Shown piece after piece: positions 30,452-40,027 of a DNA stretch of 64,000 nt (within the stretch, counting starts at the first letter, position 1; the number at the start of each line of letters is the position of its first letter). Source of the stretch: Clostridiales bacterium (GTDB lineage: Bacteria; Bacillota; Clostridia; Oscillospirales; Oscillospiraceae); the NCBI GenBank assembly GCA_025757645.1, contig CP107216.1:1-64000 (forward strand), in the 5' to 3' direction. Under the pieces are notes generated by a model that worked only from the letters and a program-made list of their open reading frames with translations, had not been told where the DNA came from and ran no database searches. Position numbers and translations under genes: made by a program.

Positions 30452-32269
30452 TTAGTCTTCACCGGCGTCACCGGGGTCGTAGACGGACGGATATGGCGTC
30501 GGCTGCGGCTGCGGCGTGGGGGTGGGCGTCGGCTTCGGCGCGGTGCTGGGGGTGGGCGTCGGCTTCGGCGTGGTGTCGTGCGAATGGTAGGTGCTGTTGG
30601 CCTCGAGCGTATGGCTGATCTGCTTGCCGTCCTTATCGTAGACCGTGCGGTAGGTCGTGGCGCGCAGGCCCTCGGACGTGTAGCTCATCTTGACATAGCT
30701 GCCGTCCACATCCGTGCCCCAGATCTCGACCGTGACGCTGCCGTTTTGGACATACGCCTTGATCTCGATCGGATAGTCGCGGTTGTTCGTAAATTTGAAC
30801 TCCGGCCCGCCCCAGCTGACCGCGGCGTCCATGCCGGGCTCGATATAGGCCACGGGGAAGTAGTGGCAGGTGCGGGTGTTGATCTTGAGGTTCGAGACCA
30901 TGGCGCAGTAGTACAGCGTGGACGACACCTGGCAGATGCCGCCGCCGACCTCCTGCACGACCTGGCCGTTGGAATAAGCGCCGGCCTCCTTGAAGCCGTT
31001 GGCCTTCGTGCGCTGGCCGACGACGTCGTTATACGAAAACGTCTGGCCGGGCTGGAGAATGACGCCGTTGATCTTCTCGGCGGCGAGCTTCACGTTCGTG
31101 ATGCGGTTGCTGCTGCTGCCGGAGAGCGAGGTGGTCTTCGTGGCGAGCTTGTCGGCCAGGAGGTGCTGCTGCAGGCGCTCCTGCGTCATCTCGGGCTGCG
31201 TGAGCGTGGCCGGGATGGTGACGGTATCGCCGTTGGCGGCCGCGTCCCACAGGGGCTGGGCGGCGGCCACGTCAAACTGGATACCGACCTTGCTCTCGGT
31301 GGCGGACTGGGTCTCGGGGTCGTAGCCTGCGTTGACCGGGTCGCCGCAGACGGCGTCGTGCAGCTCCTGCAGCGTCATCTTGTCATCGCCGCTCATGTCG
31401 ACCGGGTAGGCCGACGTGCCGAACTTGCCGGCGCGGATGTCGCTGAGCACGCGGTCGGCGACGGCAGCGGGGTCGAGCGTGATCATACTCGCGCCCTTGA
31501 CGACAAGGATGGCGCTGTGCGCCTCGTCGATCTCGATGCTGCCGGCGGAGAGGCTGACGTTGATCTCGGCGGCCTCGCGCTCGATGCGCGTGCGCAGGGC
31601 GTCGGCGTCCATGTCGGCAAGGTTGTCCGAGGCGACGTCATGCCCCTTGAAGGCGCAGCGCAGCCACGTGAAGAAGTTGGTGAACACATTGCCGCTGCGG
31701 CCGTAGGCATAGGCCGTCTCGGCAGCGGCATCGGGCGTGGCGTCAAAGCCGATCTCCGTCGCGGTGACGGTGATGGACCGGTTGCCGGGGAAGGTCATGG
31801 TGAGCACCGGGGCGCTCGTATCGTCCCAGCCGGCGGCGCGGATGGCGTCCACCGCGGCGGACTGCGTCATGCCGCCGACGTCCGTGCCGCAGACAGAGAC
31901 GTTCGGGAAAATGGCGCTCTTTTTCGCCACGAGCACCATGCCGACGGCACCCGCCGCCACGAGGACGGCCAGCACGATGAGCACGACGCGCACGGCGATC
32001 CGGCCGCCGCGGCCGCGCGGTTTTTTCTCTTTGGGCGCCGGCTGCTGCCGGGCGTCGGGCGCGCCGCGGCGCGCCGGCTGCTCCTGCCGGGGCACGGGCG
32101 GGCGCTGGGCCGCCGCCTGCTTCGGCGCGGCGGTGCGGCGGGCAGCCGCCTCGCTCTGTGCGGAACGGTTGGCGCCGCTGCGGTGTGCCGAGCGCTCCTG
32201 CGCTGCGAAATCCGCCGCCTCGCGGCGAGCGGCCGCGCTGCGCTTGGAAGTGTTGCCGTTGAGTTTCAT
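30452..32269 (-). CDS. VanW-family protein with peptidoglycan-binding domain
   Basis: 605 residues. Basic, Ala/Arg/Gln-rich cytosolic N-terminus, membrane segment at about 92-113 (VVLIVLAVLVAAGAVGMVLV), one or two PG_binding_4-type domains (GTDVGGMTQSAAVDAIRAAG and onwards, about 125-390), VanW domain at about 395-530 (NGFKEAGAYSNGQVVQEVGG, GICQVSSTLYYCAMVSNLKI, HYFPVAYIEPGMDAAVSWGG), a G5-like strand, and a Thr/Pro tail of PTPTP repeats that should cross the wall. Homologues occur beside vancomycin-resistance genes but this copy stands in a core locus. Starts inside the end of hemW (4-bp overlap). Confidence 0.85.
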   Translation of the reverse strand: MKLNGNTSKRSAAARREAADFAAQERSAHRSGANRSAQSEAAARRTAAPKQAAAQRPPVPRQEQPARRGAPDARQQPAPKEKKPRGRGGRIAVRVVLIVLAVLVAAGAVGMVLVAKKSAIFPNVSVCGTDVGGMTQSAAVDAIRAAGWDDTSAPVLTMTFPGNRSITVTATEIGFDATPDAAAETAYAYGRSGNVFTNFFTWLRCAFKGHDVASDNLADMDADALRTRIEREAAEINVSLSAGSIEIDEAHSAILVVKGASMITLDPAAVADRVLSDIRAGKFGTSAYPVDMSGDDKMTLQELHDAVCGDPVNAGYDPETQSATESKVGIQFDVAAAQPLWDAAANGDTVTIPATLTQPEMTQERLQQHLLADKLATKTTSLSGSSSNRITNVKLAAEKINGVILQPGQTFSYNDVVGQRTKANGFKEAGAYSNGQVVQEVGGGICQVSSTLYYCAMVSNLKINTRTCHYFPVAYIEPGMDAAVSWGGPEFKFTNNRDYPIEIKAYVQNGSVTVEIWGTDVDGSYVKMSYTSEGLRATTYRTVYDKDGKQISHTLEANSTYHSHDTTPKPTPTPSTAPKPTPTPTPQPQPTPYPSVYDPGDAGED

Positions 32270-33552
32270 TTACTCGAATCCCTGTCTTTCCCTGTCAAAA
32301 TCGGATTATTCAGATATGTATTGCGGAACGCTTCCGCCTCGCTGGGCGGGAGCTTGGCGCGGGGCTGCCGTTCGATCTGCGGCTTCATCCACGGGTTGTG
32401 CTCGGCCTTGCGCTCGGTCTGCGCCTCGAGGAGCTTGCCGATGAGCACGTTCGAGATGAGAAAGCCCGCCGGCGTGAAGTGCCAGCGCTCCCCGTCCGCG
32501 ACGGCCCAGCCGGAACGGACGAACGTTTCCAACTGCTGCGCGATGCCGGAAAAATCGCTGCGGTACAGCCGCGCATACTCCGCGCGCGACACGCCGTGCA
32601 CGGTGCGCATACCGAGCATGAGATACTCCGCCGCGCGCTCGAAATCGCCGATGGTCTCGTACTCGTCGATCATGTCCTCGCCGTGGAGGACGCCCGCGAT
32701 GTAGCGGTCGAGGTCGCGCACATAGCTGTAGCGCGTGCGGCCGATGCACGAGTGCGCGCCCGGGCCGAAGCCCATATAGTCGTCGAGCTGCCAGTACTTC
32801 AGATTATGCCGGGATTCATAGCCCGGTATGCTGAAATTCGAGATCTCATACTGTTCATAGCCGTAGCGCCGCAGCTCATCGACCATGCACAGGTACATGT
32901 CCGCCTGCTCGTCGTCCGACGGGATGAGGGGCGAATCCTTCAGCTCGTACATGGGCGTGCCCTCCTCGAGCTTGAGCCCGTAGCCGGAGATGTGCTCCGG
33001 GCGCAGGGCGATCGCCTTGGCGAGCGTGTCCGCCCAGTCGCTGCGGGTCTGGCTGGGCAGGCCGTAGATGAGATCGAGGCTGACGTTGTCAAACCCGGCG
33101 GTGCGGGCATTTTTCACGGCCATCTCCACCTGGTGGAAGCTGTGGCGGCGGCCGATCATTTTCAGGATATCATTGTTGGCCGACTGCATGCCGATGCTCA
33201 GGCGGTTGAAGCCCGCCTTGTGCAGGGCGCGCAGGTCGTGCAGGCGGACGCTGTCCGGATTGACCTCGACCGTCACCTCCGCGCGCTTGAGCAGGCGGCC
33301 GGTGGCCTTGACGGCGTCGAGCAGCTCGATGAGGCGCGCCGCGCCGTAAAAGCTCGGCGTGCCGCCGCCAAAATACACCGTGTCGATGTACGCCGGGGCG
33401 ATGCGCCCGGCGCTCTCTTCGATGTGCTCGAGCAGGGCGTGCTGATAGTCCGCCATGCGGTCGGCCGCGCCGGCGCAGGAATAAAAATCGCAGTAGCCGC
33501 ACTTGCTCGCGCAAAACGGGATATGGATATAGATACCGAGACGCGGTTCCAT
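32266..33552 (-). CDS. hemW: HemW-type radical SAM protein
   Basis: 428 residues. CxxxCxxC at residues 14-21 (PFCASKCGYCDFYS) binds the 4Fe-4S cluster; the extra Phe/Cys after it and the GGGTPS motif (YFGGGTPSFYG) are as in HemW, formerly called oxygen-independent coproporphyrinogen oxidase-like. NRLSIGMQSANNDILKMIGR and NVSLDLIYGLPSQTRSDWAD follow, then the HemN_C domain LKYWQLDDYMGFGPGAHSCI. HemW is thought to insert heme into target enzymes. No other heme genes are nearby. The stop overlaps the next start. Confidence 0.9.
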   Translation of the reverse strand: MEPRLGIYIHIPFCASKCGYCDFYSCAGAADRMADYQHALLEHIEESAGRIAPAYIDTVYFGGGTPSFYGAARLIELLDAVKATGRLLKRAEVTVEVNPDSVRLHDLRALHKAGFNRLSIGMQSANNDILKMIGRRHSFHQVEMAVKNARTAGFDNVSLDLIYGLPSQTRSDWADTLAKAIALRPEHISGYGLKLEEGTPMYELKDSPLIPSDDEQADMYLCMVDELRRYGYEQYEISNFSIPGYESRHNLKYWQLDDYMGFGPGAHSCIGRTRYSYVRDLDRYIAGVLHGEDMIDEYETIGDFERAAEYLMLGMRTVHGVSRAEYARLYRSDFSGIAQQLETFVRSGWAVADGERWHFTPAGFLISNVLIGKLLEAQTERKAEHNPWMKPQIERQPRAKLPPSEAEAFRNTYLNNPILTGKDRDSSK

Positions 33553-33617
33553 AGACAGCTCCTTACATGGGGATGCCCCGGCCGCCGGAGTGCGGCGGCC
33601 AGGGGGGATAGATCGGA

Positions 33618-35534
33618 TCAGATGAGCGTGCAGACGAGCTCGGAATACGCGGCCGGATCCTCAAGCGGCTCGCCCGCGATGAGCAGCGCCTGCGCGTGCA
33701 GGATCTTGGCGACGCGGGCGGCCTTGTCCTTGTCGCCGGCGTCGAACGCTTCCTTCATGGCCTGATAGGCGTGGTGGTTGGCGTTGAGCTCGAGCACACG
33801 GATGGCGCGGATATCGGTCGGCGCGCCGGGCATGCTCTTGAAATAACGCTCCATCTCGAGCGTGACGCCACCCTCCGTGCTCAGGCACACGGCGCTGGAC
33901 ACGAGCTTATTCGACAGGCGCACGGACGCGACCTGGTCGCCGAGCGTCTCCTTGACGAAGTCGAGCAGATCCTTGTCCTCGGCCTGCTTGGCCTCGGTCT
34001 CCTTCTTCTCTTCCTCGGTCTCGAGGCCGAGGTCGTCGGTCGCAATGTTGCAAAACGGCTTGTCGGCGTAGGTCTTCATGGTGTCGACAAAGTACTCGTC
34101 GATCTGCGAGGTCATGCACAGGACATCGTAGCCCTTTTCATGCAGCTGCTCTGCCTGCGGCAGGCTGAGCAGACGCTTGACGTTCTCGCCGCAGGCGAAG
34201 TAGATCTTCGTCTGCTCGGCGGGCATGGCGTCGACATATTCCTTGAGAGAGACGAGCTTCGTCTCGCTCGTGTGGTAAAGCAGCAGGTCCTTGATCTCGT
34301 CGACCTTGTCGCCCGTCTCGGTGACGGCGCCGGCACGCAGCATCATGCCGAAGGCGGCGTGGAACTGCTCGTACTTCTCACGGTCGTTGGACATGAGCTT
34401 CGTCAGCTCGGACTTGATCTTCTTGCCGAGGTTCGTGGCGATGAGCTTGAGCTGGCGGTCGTGCTGGAGCATCTCACGCGAGATGTTCAGCGACAGGTCG
34501 GGCGAATCGACCACGCCGCGGGCAAACGCATAGCACGGCGGCAGGAGGTCGGTGCACTTGTCCATGATCATGACGCCGGAGCTGTAGAGCTCGAGACCGG
34601 GGTCGGATTCACGGGTGAACATGTTCGCCGGAGCCTTGGCCGGGATGAACAGCAGCGCGCGGTAGGAGATCAGGCCCTCGGCGTTGACGCGGATGACGGC
34701 CAGCGGGTCGTCCTTGTCGTGGAACTTGTCCTTATAAAACGCGATGCACTCCTCATCCGTCGCTTCCTTGCGGCTGCGCTGCCAGATGGGGACCATGCTG
34801 TTGATGGTCTGCTCCTCGGTCTTCGTGACCATCTCCATCTTCGGCTCGCCCTTTTCGTCCTTCTCGCCGGTGTCGACCCAGTCGCTCTGCTCGACGTCCA
34901 TGACGATCGGCCAGCGGACATAGTCGGAATACTTGCGGATGAGCATCATGAGCTTCCAGTTTTCGAGATAGGTGGAGTACTTCTCGCCGGACTCGTCTTC
35001 TTTGATGTGCATGATGACGTCCGTGCCGACGGTGTCCTTCTCGGTCTCGGTGATGGTGTAGCCGTCCGCGCCGGTGCTGACCCACTGGTAGGCCGTGTCG
35101 CTGCCGTAGGCGCGGGTGACGACCGTGACCTTGTCGGCGACCATGAACGCGGAATAGAAGCCGACGCCGAACTGACCGATGATGTCGATGGCGGCGTCCT
35201 CCTGCGCGTTCTCGCCGAGGCCGTCCTTGAACTTCAGCGAGCCGCTGCGCGCGATGACGCCGAGGTTGCTGTCGAGCTCCTCCTTCGTCATGCCGATGCC
35301 GTTATCCGACACCGTGATCGTGCGCGCGTCCTTATCCGGGGTGACGCGGATCTTGAAATCGCTGCGCGCCATGCCCACGTTTTCATCCGTGAGCGACTGG
35401 TAGCAGAGCTTGTCGATCGCGTCCGAGGCGTTCGAGATGATCTCGCGCAGGAAGATCTCCTTGTGCGTGTAGATCGAGTTGATCATCATGTCGAGCAGTT
35501 TTTTCGACTCGGCCTTGAATTGTTTCTTTGCCAT
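33618..35534 (-). CDS. htpG: Chaperone HtpG (Hsp90)
   Basis: 638 residues, normal. GHKL ATP site: EIFLREIISNASDAIDKLCY (residue Asn in SNASDA), DNGIGM, LGVIARSGSLKF, QFGVGFYSAFMVADKV. Middle domain with EGLISYRALLFIPAKAP and the Arg of DLSLNISREMLQHDR that contacts ATP; C-terminal dimerisation domain. It is an ATP-dependent chaperone in the cytosol. GGAGGCATAGAT before the ATG, own promoter, no obvious CIRCE element in the leader. Between residues about 500-515 is a highly charged Glu/Lys run. Confidence 0.96.
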   Translation of the reverse strand: MAKKQFKAESKKLLDMMINSIYTHKEIFLREIISNASDAIDKLCYQSLTDENVGMARSDFKIRVTPDKDARTITVSDNGIGMTKEELDSNLGVIARSGSLKFKDGLGENAQEDAAIDIIGQFGVGFYSAFMVADKVTVVTRAYGSDTAYQWVSTGADGYTITETEKDTVGTDVIMHIKEDESGEKYSTYLENWKLMMLIRKYSDYVRWPIVMDVEQSDWVDTGEKDEKGEPKMEMVTKTEEQTINSMVPIWQRSRKEATDEECIAFYKDKFHDKDDPLAVIRVNAEGLISYRALLFIPAKAPANMFTRESDPGLELYSSGVMIMDKCTDLLPPCYAFARGVVDSPDLSLNISREMLQHDRQLKLIATNLGKKIKSELTKLMSNDREKYEQFHAAFGMMLRAGAVTETGDKVDEIKDLLLYHTSETKLVSLKEYVDAMPAEQTKIYFACGENVKRLLSLPQAEQLHEKGYDVLCMTSQIDEYFVDTMKTYADKPFCNIATDDLGLETEEEKKETEAKQAEDKDLLDFVKETLGDQVASVRLSNKLVSSAVCLSTEGGVTLEMERYFKSMPGAPTDIRAIRVLELNANHHAYQAMKEAFDAGDKDKAARVAKILHAQALLIAGEPLEDPAAYSELVCTLI

Positions 35535-35616
35535 ATCTATGCCTCCAAAAATTTTATTACACCTTCAGATCCGCACCGGCCTGCATGCAACAGCGGCCCA
35601 CGGTACAGATTTTAAT

Positions 35617-35696
35617 ATTATAGCACATCGGCCGTTTTTTTCAACACCTGCCGCCAGAATAATTGGGATTGTGCTGCCCGTTTTTCATGGTATAAT
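35617..35696. promoter_or_regulatory. Divergent promoters of htpG and HAD gene
   Basis: Leftward: TTGAAA complementary to 35639-35644 and TATAAT complementary to 35617-35622 (16-bp spacer). Rightward: TTGTGC at 35669-35674 and TATAAT at 35691-35696 (16-bp spacer). Confidence 0.8.
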
Positions 35697-35737
35697 AGGG
35701 TGTTAAGAAAAAAATAAGATTCTGTGAGGTGGCTCCC

Positions 35738-36547
35738 ATGAACGATCTGAAAGACCTGCTCGATGCGCGCCTGTTCCTGCTGGACATGGACGGCACGCTC
35801 TACCTCGGGGACGATGTGTTCCCCGGCGCGGTCGACTTCATCCACACGCTGGCCGATACCGGACGGCAGTACATTTACCTGACCAACAACTCCTCGCGCG
35901 CGGGCACGGACTACATCACGCGCCTGCGGCGTCTGGGCTTCCCGTGCGAGGCTGAGAACGTGTTCACCTCCGGCATGGCGACGGCGCTGTACCTCAACCA
36001 GCACTATGCGGGCAAACCCGTGTACCTCGTCGGCACGCAGGCGTTCCGCCGCGAGCTGCTCAGCTACGGCATCCCGCTCGTGGACGACGGCGCGGAGATC
36101 GTCGTGGCCGGGTTCGACACCGAGCTCGTGTACGAAAAGCTCGACAAGGCCGTGCACTTCCTGCGCCGCGGCGCGACCTTCATCGCCGCCAACCCCGACT
36201 GGGTCTGCCCCATGCCGGCCGGCGAGGTGCTGCCCGACTGCGGGAGCATCTGCGCGCTGCTGACCGCTGCCTCCGGCGTGCAGCCGACCTACATCGGCAA
36301 GCCGAACCGCAACATGGTCGACGTCATCTCGGCGCAGACCGGCGTGCCGAACGCGCAGATCTGCTGCGTGGGCGACCGGATCTACACCGACATCGCCGTG
36401 GCCGTGAATGCGGGCGCGCAGAGCGTGCTCGTCATGTCCGGCGAGACGGACGAGGCGATCCTCAAAGCGTCCGACGTGCAGCCGAAATACGTCCTGCGCG
36501 ACGTGGCAGAGCTGGCGCAGATCCTGCGCGGCGGCGCAACGGCGTAA
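35738..36547 (+). CDS. HAD-IIA hydrolase, NagD-like
   Basis: 269 residues. Motif I LLDMDGTLYLGDDVFPGAVD, motif II YIYLTNNSSRAGTDY, motif III with Lys in GKPNRNMVDVISAQ, motif IV CCVGDRIYTDIAVAVNAGAQ. The C2-type cap between II and III is present. Dephosphorylates small phosphorylated metabolites (nucleotides, sugars, glycerol phosphate); the natural substrate cannot be told. TGTGAGGTGGCTCCC precedes the ATG at 35738. Divergent from htpG. Confidence 0.88.
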   Translation: MNDLKDLLDARLFLLDMDGTLYLGDDVFPGAVDFIHTLADTGRQYIYLTNNSSRAGTDYITRLRRLGFPCEAENVFTSGMATALYLNQHYAGKPVYLVGTQAFRRELLSYGIPLVDDGAEIVVAGFDTELVYEKLDKAVHFLRRGATFIAANPDWVCPMPAGEVLPDCGSICALLTAASGVQPTYIGKPNRNMVDVISAQTGVPNAQICCVGDRIYTDIAVAVNAGAQSVLVMSGETDEAILKASDVQPKYVLRDVAELAQILRGGATA

Positions 36548-36610
36548 AAAAATTCAAAAAACGTTTGAAAATCGCTTGACATATTCGGACACAAATGTTA
36601 GGATGTGTTC

Positions 36611-36767
36611 AGTAAACATCGTTTTTGCAAATGATGTTGCGAATCCCTCGTTTGTGTTCTCTCTTCCACTTTGCAGCGTCCGGGTCTGCATCCGCCGCGG
36701 ACGTGCAAGCACAAGCAAACAACAGCAGCCACGCCGGCGAACGCCGGTGTGGCTGCTGTTGCTTTTT
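36611..36767 (+). ncRNA. Candidate small RNA with own promoter and terminator
   Basis: TTGACA at 36576-36581, exactly 17 bp, TAGGAT at 36599-36604, so transcription should start near 36611. The transcript contains AACATCG...GATGTT stem soon after its start, a middle single-stranded pyrimidine-rich part, and ends with a perfect 12-bp terminator AACAGCAGCCAC...GTGGCTGCTGTT and TTTTT at 36721-36767. No open frame with a ribosome binding site is seen. The terminator might instead serve the HAD gene, but that gene lies 170 bp upstream with a promoter between. Confidence 0.5.
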
Positions 36768-36891
36768 CATCGTGTGTAAACGTGATACATGAGGTACTGG
36801 CGGAAACCAAAACGCTTCCACCTCATCCGCCTGACGGCGATGCAAAGATCTCATCCGAGGCGGGCCTTGCCCCCTCGGGCTCCCCCACGGC

Positions 36892-37725
36892 TCAGATATC
36901 GGCGCGGAACCATGCGCCGGGGCGATAGTGCTCGAAGATGACGATGTCATAATCGCGCTCGTGCGTCCAGGCGCGGCTCGTCCAGCCGGCGCGCGCGGCG
37001 CCCATGGCCTCACACAGGCGCACGCTCAGCGGCTTCGGCCCGATCTTGTAGGCGATGAACTGCGGGCGGGCGATCACGTTCGTGAGCACGTTTCCGACGA
37101 TGGCGGCCGCGGGCTTATTGAGCGCCTTGCCGTAGTCCTTCGGCGGCTGGCTGAGCTGGCCGCGCAGGATATCGGGCGCGTTGCGCCGGAACCACGCGAC
37201 GATCGTGGGGTCAAAGCTCTCGACGCAGTACGGCCCGCCGTAAGTACGCAGGGCGGCGAGCGTCAGCGCGCACAGGCGGCGGTTATTGTGCCCGCGCTTG
37301 ACCTCGAGCAGCAGCGGCACGCGGCCGCCGAGGGCGGTGAGCGCCTCGGCAAAGGTCGGGATGACGCAGTCGGTATCGCCGAGGCGCAGCGCGCGCAGCT
37401 CGGCGAGCGTGAAATCATCAATGACGCCCGGCACGCCGCACATGCGCTCGAGCGTATCGTCGTGGAACACGACGAGCTGGTCGTCCGCCGTCAGGTGCAC
37501 GTCCATCTCGACGGCGTAGCCCGCCTCGGCCGCGGCGCGGAAGGCCGGGAGCGAGTTTTCCGGCACGGTGCCGTCCTCGGTGTGCAGGCCGCGGTGCGCA
37601 TAATTGCGGTACAAAAACGGGGCTTTCTGCGCGCGCGTGGCGCGGCCCGGCGCGACGAGAAACGCAAACGCACCCGCGCAGGCGGCGGCCGGTGCGACGA
37701 TCTTGCAGGCAGTTTTCCAATTCAT
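36892..37725 (-). CDS. Glycerophosphodiester phosphodiesterase, membrane-anchored
   Basis: 277 residues. An N-terminal hydrophobic segment (IVAPAAACAGAFAFLVAPG) acts as anchor or signal. GDPD core: YAHRGLHTEDGTVPENSLPA with catalytic HRG and the metal-binding Glu, AVEMDVHLTADDQLVVFHDD with the second His, LLEVKRGHNN, and CVESFDPTIVAWFRRNAP. It splits glycerophosphodiesters into glycerol-3-phosphate and an alcohol, probably in lipid or teichoic turnover. GGAGGACTCGTT before the ATG at 37725; a longer upstream frame has no such site. Confidence 0.88.
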   Translation of the reverse strand: MNWKTACKIVAPAAACAGAFAFLVAPGRATRAQKAPFLYRNYAHRGLHTEDGTVPENSLPAFRAAAEAGYAVEMDVHLTADDQLVVFHDDTLERMCGVPGVIDDFTLAELRALRLGDTDCVIPTFAEALTALGGRVPLLLEVKRGHNNRRLCALTLAALRTYGGPYCVESFDPTIVAWFRRNAPDILRGQLSQPPKDYGKALNKPAAAIVGNVLTNVIARPQFIAYKIGPKPLSVRLCEAMGAARAGWTSRAWTHERDYDIVIFEHYRPGAWFRADI

Positions 37726-37809
37726 AACGAGTCCTCCTTTCGGCGGCGCGGACCGCCGGTTTGCTTTGTCCTTATTAAACAACAATTTCTGCTTTTCGTC
37801 AAATGCCTG

Positions 37810-37838
37810 TTGAATTGCCGGGCAAGGTATTGTAGAAT
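37810..37838 (+). promoter_or_regulatory. Promoter of the MFS transporter gene
   Basis: TTGAAT at 37810-37815, 17-bp spacer, TAGAAT at 37833-37838. Confidence 0.7.
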
Positions 37839-37874
37839 GAGACAAATCCGATAGAGACTGATGGAGGTAACCCT

Positions 37875-39431
37875 GTGAAGCTCAACTACAAGCGCACCAT
37901 CTGCGTTGGCTTTGCCTTTTTCCTGATCTGCGCCTTCTGGCAGGCGTATGACAACACCATCCCGCTGATCCTGACGAACAAGTTCGGCATGTCGCAGGCG
38001 TGGTCCGGCGTCATCATGGCGCTCGACAACATTCTGGCGCTGTTTCTGCTGCCGCTGTTCGGCGCGATCTCCGACAAGCACACCGGCAGGCGCGGCCGCC
38101 GCACGCCGTTCATCGTCTTCGGCACGATCGTCGCGGCCATCGCGTTCATCAGCCTGTCGCTCGTCGACGATGCGCAGCTGAAAAACATCGACGCGGCCGC
38201 CGCCATCGACGATCCCGCCGCGCTGCGCGTCGTGTACCAGCAGGAGGCCGACCGCACGCTCAAGACCCCCGACGGCGAGACGTTCGTGCTCGAGGACACG
38301 TTCACCGAGGACGAATTTGCCGCCATCACAAGTCAGGTCACAAACGCCGAGGGCAAGACCGTGACGAACCACGACTACACGAACTATGTCGTGCCCGCGC
38401 GCCAGGCCTATGCCCACCAGACGACCGTGCAGCACCCCGGCGCGCTCATCGGCTTTATCGCGCTGCTGCTCGTCGTGCTCTTGGCCATGGCCACGTTCCG
38501 CTCCCCCGCCGTCGCGCTCATGCCCGATGTTACCATCAAACCGCTGCGCAGTAAGGCGAATGCCGTCATCAACCTCATGGGCACTGCCGGCGGTATCCTC
38601 GTGCTGGCCATCGGCATGGCCTTCGCCACGAGCTCCGTGCGCAACTCGCTCATGAGCTACACGGCGTACTTCGCCGTGATCGCGGGCATCATGCTGGTGG
38701 CGCTGCTGATCTTCCGCCTGACGGTCAACGAGCCGAAGTTCGTGACCGAGATGCAGGCCGACAGCAAGCGCTTCGGCATCGATAACGGCGACAGTGACGA
38801 CGCGCCCGCAGGGTCTGGCAAGCTCGGCAAGGCCGAGCGCCGGTCGCTCATCTTCCTGCTGCTGTCGATCGTGCTGTGGTTCTTCGGCTACAACGCCGTG
38901 ACGTCGAAATACTCCGTCTACGCGAGCAACATCCTGCACAAGGACTACAACCTCACGCTCATGCTCGCGCAGGCCGCCGCCATCGTGGCGTACCTGCCCG
39001 TCGGCATCGTCGCGTCCAAGATCGGCCGCAAGAAGACCATCCTCGGCGGCGTCGTGATGCTGGCCGTCGCGTTCGGCGTGGCCGCCTTTCTCAACGCCGA
39101 GAGCCCCACGATGCTCATGAACGCCATGTTCTGCCTCGCCGGCATCGGCTGGGCCACCATCAACGTCAACTCGTTCCCGATGGTCGTGGAGATGTGCTCC
39201 GGCAGCGACGTCGGCCGCTACACCGGCTTTTACTACACGGCCAGCATGGCCGCACAGGTCGTCACGCCGATGTTCTCCGGTTTCCTGATGGACAAGCTCG
39301 GCATGACCGTGCTCTTCCCCTACGCCGCCATCTTCGTGGCCGGCGCGTTCGTGACGATGCTCTTTGTGCGCCACGGCGACAGCCGCCCCATCCCCGCCAA
39401 GGGCCTTGAGGCGCTCGACGTGGACGATTGA
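37875..39431 (+). CDS. MFS transporter, SLC45/sugar-cation symporter-like
   Basis: 518 residues from GTG at 37875 (GGAGGTAACCCT upstream). About twelve hydrophobic segments. The first loop LFGAISDKHTGRRGRRTPFI is the major-facilitator signature in the form found in sugar (GPH/SLC45-like) transporters, and RAVTSKYSVYA / LPVGIVASKIGRKKTILGGV marks the second half. A hydrophilic insert of roughly 100 residues (about 98-190) after segment 3-4 is unusual and should lie outside. Substrate probably a disaccharide or sugar, inferred from family only. Followed 31 bp later by a small gene likely in the same transcript. Confidence 0.82.
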   Translation: MKLNYKRTICVGFAFFLICAFWQAYDNTIPLILTNKFGMSQAWSGVIMALDNILALFLLPLFGAISDKHTGRRGRRTPFIVFGTIVAAIAFISLSLVDDAQLKNIDAAAAIDDPAALRVVYQQEADRTLKTPDGETFVLEDTFTEDEFAAITSQVTNAEGKTVTNHDYTNYVVPARQAYAHQTTVQHPGALIGFIALLLVVLLAMATFRSPAVALMPDVTIKPLRSKANAVINLMGTAGGILVLAIGMAFATSSVRNSLMSYTAYFAVIAGIMLVALLIFRLTVNEPKFVTEMQADSKRFGIDNGDSDDAPAGSGKLGKAERRSLIFLLLSIVLWFFGYNAVTSKYSVYASNILHKDYNLTLMLAQAAAIVAYLPVGIVASKIGRKKTILGGVVMLAVAFGVAAFLNAESPTMLMNAMFCLAGIGWATINVNSFPMVVEMCSGSDVGRYTGFYYTASMAAQVVTPMFSGFLMDKLGMTVLFPYAAIFVAGAFVTMLFVRHGDSRPIPAKGLEALDVDD

Positions 39432-39462
39432 CCGAAATTCACATTTGGAGGATGCAAATACT

Positions 39463-39984
39463 ATGGAACGTCTGACCCGCAAACTGAAAAAGGGCGGCTA
39501 CTCCGCCAACCGTCACTCCGAGGCCCAGCTCACCGAGCGCCTTGACCAGCTCAAGGGCGTGCACAAACAGTGGCTGCAGGACGTGTCGGATATGATGACC
39601 GGCATGAAGCAGAGCGAGGCCGCCGGGCAGGCCGGCGCGCTCACGCTCATGATGCTGCAGGCGGGCTACGCCGCGATCGTGCGCATCGGCCGCCGGTTCG
39701 AGAGCGCGTGCCCCGTCGAGGGCAGCGGCGACAACACCGCCACGGCGCTCGGCAAGCTCGAGGATCTGTACGAGCAGTGCGTGTCCGAGCTTGAGGACGT
39801 GAAGGAAGGGCTCGAGGAGTGCCGCGAGAACGGCTTCACGGACGACCTGGCCTATGACGAGCTGATGGTGACGAAGCTCGGCATCTCGCAGCTCATCAAA
39901 CAGTTCGACATCGCCACCGGCTACGCCGAACCGGATCCGAAGCCGTATCAGTACCAGCCGAAAACGGACACACCGGCCGAATGA
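39463..39984 (+). CDS. Hypothetical helical protein
   Basis: 173 residues from ATG at 39463 after TTTGGAGGATGC. No signal peptide or membrane segment. Alpha-helical throughout: EAQLTERLDQLKGVHKQWLQ, DVSDMMTGMKQSEAAGQAGA, LEDLYEQCVSELEDVKEGLE, then a Pro/Tyr tail. I do not recognise the family. Sits between the MFS transporter and a lipoprotein gene, on one strand with short gaps. Confidence 0.7.
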   Translation: MERLTRKLKKGGYSANRHSEAQLTERLDQLKGVHKQWLQDVSDMMTGMKQSEAAGQAGALTLMMLQAGYAAIVRIGRRFESACPVEGSGDNTATALGKLEDLYEQCVSELEDVKEGLEECRENGFTDDLAYDELMVTKLGISQLIKQFDIATGYAEPDPKPYQYQPKTDTPAE

Positions 39985-40027
39985 GCCGCTGTCATATTTC
40001 AAGAGAAAGAAAAGGAGACCCACCAAC

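Noticed and set aside
30452..32269. Vancomycin resistance determinant
   Set aside because: VanW-domain proteins are widespread in Firmicutes cores; no vanA/H/X/R/S genes are near, and the gene lies in a hemW/metG context.
28316..32704. 1,462-codon open frame on the plus strand across metG and the VanW gene
   Set aside because: Antisense shadow of MetG and VanW, which have full motifs and proper ribosome binding sites; no stop codons because of base composition.
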